A DNA stretch of 64,000 nt from Clostridiales bacterium (GTDB lineage Bacteria > Bacillota > Clostridia > Saccharofermentanales > Saccharofermentanaceae), in assembly GCA_017510605.1 (NCBI GenBank), contig JAFWMQ010000006.1, positions 124,001 through 188,000 on the forward strand. Reading direction: 5' to 3'. The translations under genes and the position numbers were made by a program. Positions within the stretch are counted from its first letter, which is position 1, and every line of letters starts with the position of its first letter. Positions 43,492 to 51,801 of the stretch are shown here, piece after piece. The notes beneath the pieces were generated by a model. It saw only the letters and a program-made list of their open reading frames with translations. It ran no database searches and had not been told where the DNA came from.

Positions 43492-44709
43492 ATGGAAGCA
43501 ATCGAAATAAAAGGTAAAGTAAACACAGCGATCTGCTACGCGAAAGTGGTGGAAGACGAAGCGATCGAGCAGATCAGAAGAATGTGCGATTATCCCATGA
43601 CCGAAGGTTCAAAAGTGCGCATCATGCCTGACGTACACTCCGGCAAAGGCTGCACGATCGGTACTACAATGACGATCTCGGACAAAGCTGTCCCAAACGT
43701 TGTAGGCGTCGATATCGGCTGCGGAATGTACACTGTCTCACTCGGCAAGGGCGACATCGATCTCGAAGCGCTTGATGCCGCAGCGCACTTCATTCCTTCA
43801 GGAATGAATGTCTGGGAAGGCAGAACCGAGAGGTTCGATCTCACAGGTCTCAAATGCTACAGAGAACTCAAAGACACAAAAAGACTCGAAAGATCATTAG
43901 GCACTTTAGGCGGCGGCAACCACTTCATCGAAGTCGATGTCTCCTCTGACGGCACGAAATATCTTGTCATCCATTCCGGATCAAGAAACCTCGGCAAACA
44001 GGTTGCAGAGCTCTATCAGAAACTTGCCATAAACCTCAACAGAACAGGTTACGTCGATTATCTCGAGAAAAAAGAAGAGATCATCAGAACCTACAAGGAA
44101 CAGGGCAGAAAGAGCGAGATCCAGAAAGCTTTAAAAGAGCTTCACTGGCAGGCATTTGAATCTGAGACAAGCATACCCGAAGATCTCTGCTATCTGTCAG
44201 GCAGACATCTCGACGACTACTTAAGCGACGTTGAGATCTGCCAGGCTTTTGCCAGAAGAAACCGTGAAAAGATGGCCGAGATCCTGATCGAAAAGACAGG
44301 TCTTGCGGCAGGTGATTCTTTTCACACGATACATAACTATATCGACACTGAAGAAATGATCCTGCGCAAAGGCTCGATCGCCGCGCACAAAGGCGAAAAA
44401 GTCCTGATCCCGATCAACATGAGAGACGGTTCCGTCCTCGCAGTCGGCAAAGGCAACCCCGAGTGGAACTTCTCCGCTCCTCACGGTGCCGGCAGGATAA
44501 TGTCGAGAACTAAAGCAAAAGACACGCTTTCGTTGGAAGAATACAGGGAAGCCATGAAAGACATCTACACAACGTCAGTCAACGAGAAAACGTTAGACGA
44601 GGCACCGATGGCGTACAAATCGCTGGCGGACATCATAGATGTCATCTCGGAATCCGTCGAAGTCATCGAAGTGATGAAGCCGGTCTATAACTTCAAAGCA
44701 AGTAAATGA
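43492..44709 (+). CDS. rtcB: RNA-splicing ligase RtcB
   Basis: A 405-residue ligase, the size of short bacterial RtcB. Metal and active-site motifs are intact: PDVHSGKGCTIG, VDIGCGM (Asp 74, Cys 77), GGGNHFIEV, HSGSRNLGKQ, GSIAAHKGEK and the guanylated-His block APHGAGRIMSR. RtcB joins 2',3'-cyclic phosphate or 3'-phosphate ends to 5'-OH ends, as made by tRNA anticodon nucleases. The ATG at 43492 has AAAGGA nine bases upstream; frame extends upstream without a ribosome site. It is the second gene of the Ro60-like operon. Confidence 0.96.
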   Translation: MEAIEIKGKVNTAICYAKVVEDEAIEQIRRMCDYPMTEGSKVRIMPDVHSGKGCTIGTTMTISDKAVPNVVGVDIGCGMYTVSLGKGDIDLEALDAAAHFIPSGMNVWEGRTERFDLTGLKCYRELKDTKRLERSLGTLGGGNHFIEVDVSSDGTKYLVIHSGSRNLGKQVAELYQKLAINLNRTGYVDYLEKKEEIIRTYKEQGRKSEIQKALKELHWQAFESETSIPEDLCYLSGRHLDDYLSDVEICQAFARRNREKMAEILIEKTGLAAGDSFHTIHNYIDTEEMILRKGSIAAHKGEKVLIPINMRDGSVLAVGKGNPEWNFSAPHGAGRIMSRTKAKDTLSLEEYREAMKDIYTTSVNEKTLDEAPMAYKSLADIIDVISESVEVIEVMKPVYNFKASK

Positions 44710-44710
44710 T

Positions 44711-46201
44711 TCAGTCCGGCTTCGGGGGCGGTTCTTCTCCGTCACCGCCGGGGTCATGTCCGCTGTCCGGAGGCTCGCCGGGGCCTCCATTTCCCTCACC
44801 TGACGGCGGGTCACCCGGTATGTCGCCGAAATGACCGCTGCTGTCTGATGATGTAGCGAAAACAATAGATTCACCGGTAGAAGCACTGCCTTCGCCATAA
44901 GCAACACCATTTATATATAGCTTATGCCCGTTAAGATCGATGGCATCTGCGTCGCAGGTGAGAGATGTTATATACGAGTCGCCTGTAAGTATCCACTTGG
45001 AACCGCTCTCGATCTCGACATATACTTCGCCTTCATTTCCGGAATTTATCGCGCTGGTATAAGTTGTACCCGAAGCAAGATACATGTTAAGGCCGGATAC
45101 ATCATCGACGATGATGTCACCTTCAAGAGTCAGGTTGTTGAGATAAAGATCTACTTTGCCGCCATTGGATCCTTCGGAGCCCCAGCCTGCCGCAGCAGCC
45201 CTCAGGAACACTCCGTCAGGATCCAGATTTTCGATATCAACGTCCTCTAAAGTTATGGTTGTAACAGTGTTATTCACAAAGAAAACGTCGCCGTTTTTGT
45301 TGGTCAGAGAGCCGCCTGTCATTGTAAAGTATGCATGGCCTTCTTTGGCATCTCCGGACATCGACTGGTATATCATTACAGCCTGGTAGTAAGGGGATTT
45401 GTCGCTGTTTTTGCTGTTGTTATCGGCAATCAGCGTCACGTTATTGAGCGTAACGGAATTCCTGCCCTCGACTACCACACCCTGTGAAGATGTCGACTCC
45501 AAAGCAGCATCATTTACCGTGATGTCTGCGGTGGAATAAATTGCCGGCGAACCCTTTCCGTCAGTCACATAAAGGCCGCCTGTTACGTTGACCGTTCCGC
45601 CGCCTCTGTCGGACCTGATTGCCGCAGATGAATTGCCTGTCGTGTGGATGTTGAGATTATCGGCATTCATCGTTCCTCCGCCCGTCGTCATGAGACCGCC
45701 CGAGCAGTTACCTGTGGTCGTGATCACGGAATCGCTGATATTGACCGTGGTTCCCTCACCATAGGAGAAAACTCCGTTGGCATGGAAACCGTCCGTATCG
45801 ACAATGACATTAGAAAGGGTAAGTGTTGCCCCGTCAGTTGCGAAAACCGCAGCGTTGTCACCGTAAAAATCAGCTTTGTCACCTTCATCCGAATCACCTG
45901 TTTTTGTGACTTTTACATTGGAATAAGATGCCGTCTCCCCACTGACTTCGATCGCATGCTCACTGTCATTCGAACTACCGATTTCTTCATTTATCGTGAT
46001 ATCAGCTTCAGTGATCACGGGCTTAACTGTTTCCGAAGCCTCAGTCGTGACTTCAGTGGTTTCAGCTACCGTGGTCCGGACTGTCTCCGCCTGTGTTTCT
46101 GAAGTCGTTATGCTTGTATTTTCAGAAGCATTGCATGCGGTAAGACAAAGCGAGCCGGCAGCTGTGATTGCTAATAATTTCAGATATTTATTTCTTTTCA
46201 T
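44711..46201 (-). CDS. Beta-helix repeat lipoprotein
   Basis: A 496-residue surface lipoprotein (lipobox LTAC). A Thr/Glu-rich linker (about 28-62) leads into a right-handed parallel beta-helix with many short repeats (NVIVDTDG, NISDSVITTTG, NADNLNIHTTG, NNVTLIADN), typical of pectate-lyase-like or adhesin folds. The tail is Gly/Pro/Asp-rich (GDPPSGEGNGGPGEPPDSG). It may bind polysaccharide or act as an adhesin; no catalytic motif is seen. It ends directly beside the convergent rtcB stop. Confidence 0.78.
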   Translation of the reverse strand: MKRNKYLKLLAITAAGSLCLTACNASENTSITTSETQAETVRTTVAETTEVTTEASETVKPVITEADITINEEIGSSNDSEHAIEVSGETASYSNVKVTKTGDSDEGDKADFYGDNAAVFATDGATLTLSNVIVDTDGFHANGVFSYGEGTTVNISDSVITTTGNCSGGLMTTGGGTMNADNLNIHTTGNSSAAIRSDRGGGTVNVTGGLYVTDGKGSPAIYSTADITVNDAALESTSSQGVVVEGRNSVTLNNVTLIADNNSKNSDKSPYYQAVMIYQSMSGDAKEGHAYFTMTGGSLTNKNGDVFFVNNTVTTITLEDVDIENLDPDGVFLRAAAAGWGSEGSNGGKVDLYLNNLTLEGDIIVDDVSGLNMYLASGTTYTSAINSGNEGEVYVEIESGSKWILTGDSYITSLTCDADAIDLNGHKLYINGVAYGEGSASTGESIVFATSSDSSGHFGDIPGDPPSGEGNGGPGEPPDSGHDPGGDGEEPPPKPD

Positions 46202-46281
46202 TCATCGTACCTCCTTTCGGTTGTATGACCTAAGGATACAATGGCTACCTGAACTCAGCTTTAAATCAAACAGGTTCGCAT

Positions 46282-46327
46282 AATTCCGACTTTTCGGGGC
46301 GGAAAACTCGGCAAAAAAGTCGGAATT
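46282..46327. repeat. Dispersed palindrome, copy 1
   Basis: AATTCCGACTTTT (46282-46294) pairs perfectly with AAAAGTCGGAATT (46315-46327). The core 46286-46323 matches, in reverse orientation, 33 of 38 bases of a copy at 61446-61483. Confidence 0.75.
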
Positions 46328-46335
46328 CCGCATTT

Positions 46336-46497
46336 AACGAATCCTTCCTTCGCGAGAATCTTTCGGCAAAACTTGCCAGGTTTAAGATACCCAGATATTT
46401 CTTCGTCTACGACGCCTTCCCTGCCCTCCCCAACGGCAAAGTCGATATGGTCGCACTGAAAAATGACCTTGCTCAGAAAACGAAGAATGTCACTTAA
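46336..46497 (+). pseudogene. Remnant of AMP-forming acyl-CoA synthetase (C-terminal end)
   Basis: 53 codons and a stop read as the extreme C-terminus of an AMP-binding synthetase: FLRENLSAKLARFKIPRYFF and DAFPALPNGKVDMVALKNDL, including the conserved catalytic lysine region NGKVD. There is no start codon, and the upstream several hundred residues are missing, so this is a deletion remnant. A hairpin GCGCTGCT/AGCAGCGC (46525-46545) follows. The rest of the 46202-46989 gap shows no convincing gene; a further hairpin AACCCGGCA..TGCCGGGTT lies near 46695-46716. Confidence 0.8.
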
Positions 46498-46989
46498 ATA
46501 CTATTAAATTGACTGATGATGCAGGCGCTGCTGTCAGAGCAGCGCTGCTTCGTTCATATTAAGTTTTCCCAGATAATTCCTACTACCGTTTAAAGATTAG
46601 CATGTGCTAAATAATCGGAACAAGGGACAAAGTCTAACGGTTTTACCGTGAAAACAAACAAACGGACTGACTTTTATCACTCTTTTCACAGTTAACCCGG
46701 CAGTAGTGCCGGGTTGCTTCATTGTTTGGAGAATTTTTCGGGCCAAAACAACACACGCAGCCCAAAGTTTTGCTTATGCATCAGATCGGCAGGAGATTAC
46801 TGATTGTTCAGGCTTTTGTCTCCGCACATAATGTAGCCATCAAAAACATTTCAAGGAGACAGAAAGCGGAAAAACCGAATGGTTCTGGTCCAAATCGGAT
46901 AACTGAAGGACCGGTCAAAAAGATATATATGTATGATCAACAAACATTTTGATGCCGACGTGAAAACAATAAGAAAGATCCTGATGTGA

Positions 46990-47403
46990 TCATTTGCCTT
47001 CATCTATAAACACGATGCTGTACATATCTTTTATCGGCACGGATTTACCGTCAGTGAACAAAATTACATTGTTAAATTGGTCTACCACCCTTGCATTTCC
47101 AACCTTTGATGCATATCTGCCTCCGGCTTTCTTACTGTCACGGATAAAGTAAGTGACTCTTATCTTCGGAAGGTCTTTGAGATGTCCGGAGAGCTCGCCG
47201 AGCTGACGGTTTAACTCTGCGATCTCATCCTCTTCCATCTCGCGTCTGACGTCAGTAAGTCTTTCCGTCTCTTCAACTGCATCCTCATATCCCACGAGTG
47301 CGGCAAACGGAGAGAACTGCGCTGCCCTGTCGTGGATGGACATAGGCGGAAGATCCGGATACTGCGGTCTGGACAGACCTTTGATGTCATCGTAATTCCT
47401 CAT
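46990..47403 (-). CDS. YolD-like protein
   Basis: A 137-residue protein of the YolD family (MSIHDRAAQFSPFAALVGYEDAVEETER, and a C-terminal TDGKSVPIKDMYSIV). YolD proteins accompany UvrX/UvrX-like Y-family polymerases in Firmicutes and probably act with them in DNA damage tolerance. Its start overlaps the polymerase stop by four bases. Confidence 0.88.
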   Translation of the reverse strand: MRNYDDIKGLSRPQYPDLPPMSIHDRAAQFSPFAALVGYEDAVEETERLTDVRREMEEDEIAELNRQLGELSGHLKDLPKIRVTYFIRDSKKAGGRYASKVGNARVVDQFNNVILFTDGKSVPIKDMYSIVFIDEGK

Positions 47404-48893
47404 GCTTTATGACCGCCTATCTGACTGTTTCTCTCGATCGCAGTACCGCCCTTATTAAGGTTCTTTGCTTTGACAACGGCATTCTTTCCATACTTGTGTT
47501 TTATCTCGAGCATCGCTTCCTGAAGAGCACGTTCTTTTGCAAGCTGCTCATCCTCTGCCTTCTGATCTTCACTATCTTCCAGATCGAATAAACTCATCTG
47601 TTCATATTTCTCATTCTCGGGAATATCTTCTTCCCTGATAACATTGCATGCTGCAATCCCGATCCTTCTGCTGAAAAGACCTTCTTCGGCAATGCTGTCA
47701 AAAAGCTTCATCGCAGCTTCCGTAATGACCTTCGTTGATGAAGTATGCCTTTCAAGGTTAATGGTTCCGTGCGCGTGCTTCGGAACTTCCCTTCCATAAT
47801 AATCAACAGTGATCTCGCCTGTGTATTTCCCGCCGGCAAGACTCTCGCGGTCGTATCCTATCGTCAGCACCAACTGGTTTGTAACGATGCCTTTCTCGAC
47901 AAGATCGAGTGACAATACATCTGCCATCTCCCATGTGATAAGACGCGTTGTCTCGTAATCAGTCGGTTCCTTCAGGACCTGGCCAGTTGAAACGCTGTTG
48001 TTATCAGGACTGTATTCCTTAACATCCGCAATAGTTGTCGGTTCGATCCCCCACGCATGGTCAATAAGGAGTTCTGCATTCTTCCCCAACAATTTGTACA
48101 GCTGACCGATACCGTTTCTGTTAAGGGAACACCTGGCGATATCACCCATAGTATAAAGACCGATCTTTTCTATCCTGGAAGCCGTGCCTCTTCCGACTCT
48201 CCAAAAATCCGTAAGGGGAGTGTGAGTCCACAACTCTTCTTTGTACCGTTCTTCATCAAGCTCGGCGATCCTTACGCCATCGTCATCGGCAGGAATATGC
48301 TTCGCGACTATATCCATCGCGATCTTGCAAAGAAACATATTTGTACCTATACCCGCAGTGGCAGTTATTCCCGTAGTCCTCAATACATCCTGTATCAGCA
48401 TGCGTGCAAAACCGTGTGCAGTCGTGTTATACAATTTCAGATAATCCGTTGCATCGATAAAGACTTCATCTACCGAATACGCGAAAATATCTTCCGGTGC
48501 AACATACTTCAGATATATGCCGTAGATCTTCGCGCTTATCTTCATGTAAAGAGACATCTGCGGCGGAGCTACTATGTAATCGACTGCAAGTGAAGGATCC
48601 GATTGGATCTCCGGATAGAAAAAACTCTTTCCCTTAAGTCTCTTGCCGGGAGCCTTCCACCTTCGTTCGTTGTTAATAAATTCGACACGCTGTACGACTT
48701 CGAAAAGTCTCGCTCTTCCAGATATTCCGTAACTCTTAAGCGATGGTGACACGGCAAGACAAATGGTCTTTTCTGTTCTTGAAGGATCAGCAACAACAAG
48801 ATTAACTTTGAGCGGATCAAGCTTTCTCTCCACGCATTCAACGCTTGCGTAGAAAGACTTGAGATCGATTGCGATGTAAGTTTTTGCCATCAT
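47400..48893 (-). CDS. Y-family DNA polymerase (UvrX/UmuC-like)
   Basis: A 497-residue translesion polymerase. Palm-domain acids are in AIDLKSFYASVE and SVDEVFIDATDYL; TAGIGTNMFLCKIAMDIVAK and the helix-hairpin-helix WRVGRGTASRIEKIGLYTMGD are typical. It is longer than DinB (about 350-420) because of the C-terminal region used for clamp and partner contacts. It forms an operon with YolD. I see no clear LexA-type box in the 169-base gap upstream. Confidence 0.92.
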   Translation of the reverse strand: MMAKTYIAIDLKSFYASVECVERKLDPLKVNLVVADPSRTEKTICLAVSPSLKSYGISGRARLFEVVQRVEFINNERRWKAPGKRLKGKSFFYPEIQSDPSLAVDYIVAPPQMSLYMKISAKIYGIYLKYVAPEDIFAYSVDEVFIDATDYLKLYNTTAHGFARMLIQDVLRTTGITATAGIGTNMFLCKIAMDIVAKHIPADDDGVRIAELDEERYKEELWTHTPLTDFWRVGRGTASRIEKIGLYTMGDIARCSLNRNGIGQLYKLLGKNAELLIDHAWGIEPTTIADVKEYSPDNNSVSTGQVLKEPTDYETTRLITWEMADVLSLDLVEKGIVTNQLVLTIGYDRESLAGGKYTGEITVDYYGREVPKHAHGTINLERHTSSTKVITEAAMKLFDSIAEEGLFSRRIGIAACNVIREEDIPENEKYEQMSLFDLEDSEDQKAEDEQLAKERALQEAMLEIKHKYGKNAVVKAKNLNKGGTAIERNSQIGGHKA

Positions 48894-49062
48894 GATTCCG
48901 CTCCGGAAAATCGTTAATTAAAGTCTAACAGAATACAACTTTGATTAATGGGACAAAATATATTAACAGTATATTTATTGACGTTATTTCAAAGATTGGT
49001 AGAATCAAAATATGTAACTCAATTAAATCTCAAATGCATAATACTATACGGAGGAATTATTA

Positions 49063-49560
49063 ATGGCAGACGAGAAGAAAAATGAGATCATCACTAAGGT
49101 TGATGAGGTTAAGAAAGAAGTTAAAAAAGCAGTAAAGAAAGTTGCAGCTAAAAAGCCTGCAGCTAAGAAAGCTGCTGCTAAGCCCGCTGCAAAGAAGGCT
49201 GCTCCCGCTAAGAAGGCTGCTGCTAAGCCCGCTGCTAAGAAGGCTGCTCCTGCTAAGAAAGCTGCTGCTAAGCCCGCTGCAAAGAAGGCTGCTCCCGCTA
49301 AGAAGGCTGCTGCTAAGCCCGCTGCTAAGAAGGCTGCTCCCGCTAAGAAGGCTGCTGCTAAGAAGCCTGCAGCAAAGAAAGCACCTGCTAAGAAGGCTCC
49401 TGTTAAGAAGCTCGGAAAGATCATTTTCGAGATCGACGGCAAGCAGATCGATATCAAGGCTATCGAGAAGAAGGCTGCTAAGCTCGGCGGCGACGTTTAT
49501 GTCGTAGCAGCTGAGAAGAAGATCTTCGATGCAAACGGAAAGTCAGTAAATCTTTTCTGA
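49063..49560 (+). CDS. Histone H1-like Ala/Lys-rich protein with DUF6465-like end
   Basis: A 165-residue protein. Residues 20-117 consist of AKKPAAKKAA-type units, including four near-exact 15-residue repeats (45-bp DNA repeats at about 49171-49350). The last 48 residues (GKIIFEIDGKQIDIKAIEKK and KIFDANGKSVNLF) form a small conserved domain seen in Clostridia. The basic repeats should bind DNA without specificity, as in bacterial histone H1-like proteins. Codon use is strongly uniform, and GGAGG precedes the start, suggesting high expression. Confidence 0.88.
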   Translation: MADEKKNEIITKVDEVKKEVKKAVKKVAAKKPAAKKAAAKPAAKKAAPAKKAAAKPAAKKAAPAKKAAAKPAAKKAAPAKKAAAKPAAKKAAPAKKAAAKKPAAKKAPAKKAPVKKLGKIIFEIDGKQIDIKAIEKKAAKLGGDVYVVAAEKKIFDANGKSVNLF

Positions 49561-49594
49561 TATCACTGACATTATCAATTCATTTGATGAGCAA

Positions 49595-49624
49595 GGGGCT
49601 GCCAAGCGGTAGCCCCTTTTCTTA
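49595..49624 (+). terminator. Terminator of the histone-like gene
   Basis: GGGGCTGCC pairs with GGTAGCCCC around AAGC, followed by TTTTCTT. It belongs to the window's shared terminator family. Confidence 0.85.
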
Positions 49625-49631
49625 TTCATAA

Positions 49632-49640
49632 TGCTATAAT
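49632..49640 (+). promoter_or_regulatory. Extended -10 element of the third PEBP gene
   Basis: TGCTATAAT lies 41 bases before the start codon, identical to the element in front of the ABC exporter operon. Confidence 0.5.
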
Positions 49641-49681
49641 CTTGTAAGTCTCGAAAACGGAAAGGAACCGGCGCCGGATTT

Positions 49682-50338
49682 ATGAAGATCCCAAAGATAT
49701 TTTTATCGCTTATTATTGTCTCTGCAATAACATTGCTGTCAGGCTGTTCAAATAATATAAGCAGCACTTCAGCATCTTCGGATAACACGCTTTCCGAGAT
49801 CACGGAGACAGACGGAAATGCGGTCGGAAGATATCTTAACGGACTAAATACATTTGATGTAACTTCAACTGATCTGACTGATGGTGTCTGGAACGATTCA
49901 ATCTCCAAAACCCATATCGGTGATAATGCGTCTCCGCAGTTATCGTGGACACCAATAGACGGCGCGAAAGCATATGTGATCTACATGGTCGATGACAACA
50001 CAAACGGCTTCCTTCACTGGAGATCCAACAACGTCACAGAGACGGAACTTCCGCACGGATGGGCATCTGCAACAGAGTATGCAGGACCTCATATCGGACA
50101 CGGTTACACACACACTTTCAATATCTACGTTATTGCTGTTAAGGAACCTGTAGAAACATTAAGCGGTGCCGTCAACAGTGTCAATCCGAAACTTGATGAA
50201 TTCATCCAAAGTGTCGATACCGGTATCAACGGCAGCTCAGGAAACATAATTGCATACGGAGTAGTATCGGGGACATTTACCGATGCAAGGTTCCGCGGCG
50301 ACAGGACCGTTGACAAGAATAAACCTTATTATATGTGA
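49682..50338 (+). CDS. PEBP (YbhB/YbcL) family lipoprotein, third copy
   Basis: A 218-residue lipoprotein (lipobox LSGC) with a PEBP domain (FDVTSTDLTDGVW, SPQLSWTPIDGAKAYVIYMVDD, HTFNIYVIAVKEPVET, GSSGNIIAYGVVSG). It is closer in layout to the 204-residue copy than to the 402-residue one. Its 3' end overlaps the convergent membrane protein gene by ten bases. Confidence 0.88.
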   Translation: MKIPKIFLSLIIVSAITLLSGCSNNISSTSASSDNTLSEITETDGNAVGRYLNGLNTFDVTSTDLTDGVWNDSISKTHIGDNASPQLSWTPIDGAKAYVIYMVDDNTNGFLHWRSNNVTETELPHGWASATEYAGPHIGHGYTHTFNIYVIAVKEPVETLSGAVNSVNPKLDEFIQSVDTGINGSSGNIIAYGVVSGTFTDARFRGDRTVDKNKPYYM

Positions 50339-51135
50339 GCGCCTGCGAGATCCTCTTTTCTGGAATAATCTCTTACCATAACAAGAATATAGATTGGTAT
50401 GATAAGACCTGCCAGCGCGCCGATCAATTCAGACCAGATAGATATCAGCTCCGTATTTCCTGACCAGATCTGGGCGAAGATATTCAAATCTGCCTTCCCT
50501 GTTCCGTATGCTGCTGCGAGCAAAACAGAGTATGAGATCATTCTGCCGAAGGCTAGTACACAGCTAATGATAAAAGATATGATCTTGAAGAACCAATACT
50601 TGGGAATAACCTTCTCGGTATTTCTGTTCTTATAAAAAATACCAATGACTATGACAGCCAGGACAATTCCCGTAACAAGGTTGTTTATCTCATTCGTTAA
50701 GCTGATCCAATATCCAAGTGTGGGAACGGACAAAGAAGTGGACTTGCTTAACGCCATACTTACTATATAGTTTACCGCAATGAGGCCTGCACGAAGAAGC
50801 AATACCGGGATATAGATAAACTTCTTACCATAATTTTTATGAATAAATACACAGGTGCATATTGCACCGGCAAAAGTTGCGATCAACGTCACGATAGATG
50901 AAAGAGTAGCATAACGTGCATATACCTCGATGTTTACATACCGAATCAAAAAGTTGTGCGCATTTGATACTATGGAAGCGGCCGCTGAAATGATAATACC
51001 GATGCCAAGGACCTTTGTAGACTTTACTTTATTTGAAGCAATCAGTATGCCAAAAATAAGTCCTGCAAGTGCGGAAGCAAATACAATTATGATCTTCATC
51101 CAAAACAGAATTAAAATACCAATGTCAGCATACAT
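50329..51135 (-). CDS. Seven-helix membrane protein of unknown function
   Basis: A 268-residue hydrophobic protein with about seven membrane helices and short loops; no motif is recognised. AAGGGG lies eight bases before the ATG. It might be a sensor or receptor head lacking an output domain, similar in size to the seven-helix parts of the GGDEF proteins, but no homology is evident. Confidence 0.7.
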   Translation of the reverse strand: MYADIGILILFWMKIIIVFASALAGLIFGILIASNKVKSTKVLGIGIIISAAASIVSNAHNFLIRYVNIEVYARYATLSSIVTLIATFAGAICTCVFIHKNYGKKFIYIPVLLLRAGLIAVNYIVSMALSKSTSLSVPTLGYWISLTNEINNLVTGIVLAVIVIGIFYKNRNTEKVIPKYWFFKIISFIISCVLAFGRMISYSVLLAAAYGTGKADLNIFAQIWSGNTELISIWSELIGALAGLIIPIYILVMVRDYSRKEDLAGAHI

Positions 51136-51284
51136 ATATTTATCCCCTTGAATATCATTAATAATTCAGGTGAGATTATATCACTGCAAAAGATAAAAGC
51201 CTAAAACTAAGACTATACTGTTTTAACAAATCACATTTTTATCAGTATAATTCATATATTGCATCCGATCGGAGAACAAAAAAC

Positions 51285-51800
51285 ATGGAATGCAGCAGCA
51301 TTCTGAAAAATGACAAAGATTCAATTAAATACCGCAGAAACCTGAATACTCTCGTCGTTTTGGGGACGGGTGTTATTATTTTCGGTTTCTGGGGCATTAT
51401 AAAGATAATTGCCCAGGCATTTTTCGGTCTTCAGATCATAGATCCGGCGGATCTGGAAGGACTGGGACCGGTCGGTGTGGTAATTACGATGATCCTCACA
51501 GCTGCAATCTTATCTCTGGACGTAATACTGAGATTATACGTCGGTCTCAGGGCCCGCCGTGAAGCTGGCGGAAAAAAATACGGTGTCGGACATCTTATTG
51601 TCTGCGGCTGGCTTATCATCGGCTCGGTACTATCCATAGTTGCTGTTTTCTGGGCCATGACAGAGGCAATAGGCGACTTCTTCGATAACCTTACAGCTAT
51701 CTTCCTGGAACTTTCATCACTTGTGACCACTGTCGAAGTTTTCGCGGCGACAATAAGTGTCAGACATTACAGAAGAAAATACGGTATGGAGGTCGGGTAA
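51285..51800 (+). CDS. Four-helix membrane protein of unknown function
   Basis: A 171-residue protein with helices at about 23-45, 60-85, 100-125 and 135-158. It is the first gene of an operon with the DUF6765 and DUF308-like proteins; its last codons contain the GGAGG used by the next gene. Function unknown. Confidence 0.72.
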   Translation: MECSSILKNDKDSIKYRRNLNTLVVLGTGVIIFGFWGIIKIIAQAFFGLQIIDPADLEGLGPVGVVITMILTAAILSLDVILRLYVGLRARREAGGKKYGVGHLIVCGWLIIGSVLSIVAVFWAMTEAIGDFFDNLTAIFLELSSLVTTVEVFAATISVRHYRRKYGMEVG

Positions 51801-51801
51801 T

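Noticed and set aside
40614..44709. Toxin-antitoxin or phage-defence island at the RtcB locus
   Set aside because: No nuclease, toxin or phage gene is seen in the block; only sensing and repair components are present.
46722..46952. A 76-codon open frame after the synthetase remnant
   Set aside because: No ribosome site, no recognisable domain and unlike its neighbours in codon use.
49171..49350. CRISPR-like or satellite repeat
   Set aside because: The 45-bp repeats are in frame and encode the Ala/Lys arms of the histone-like protein.
49044..49457. Ala/Phe/Leu-rich open frame on the minus strand
   Set aside because: Mirror of the Lys/Ala codons of the histone-like gene, without a ribosome site.
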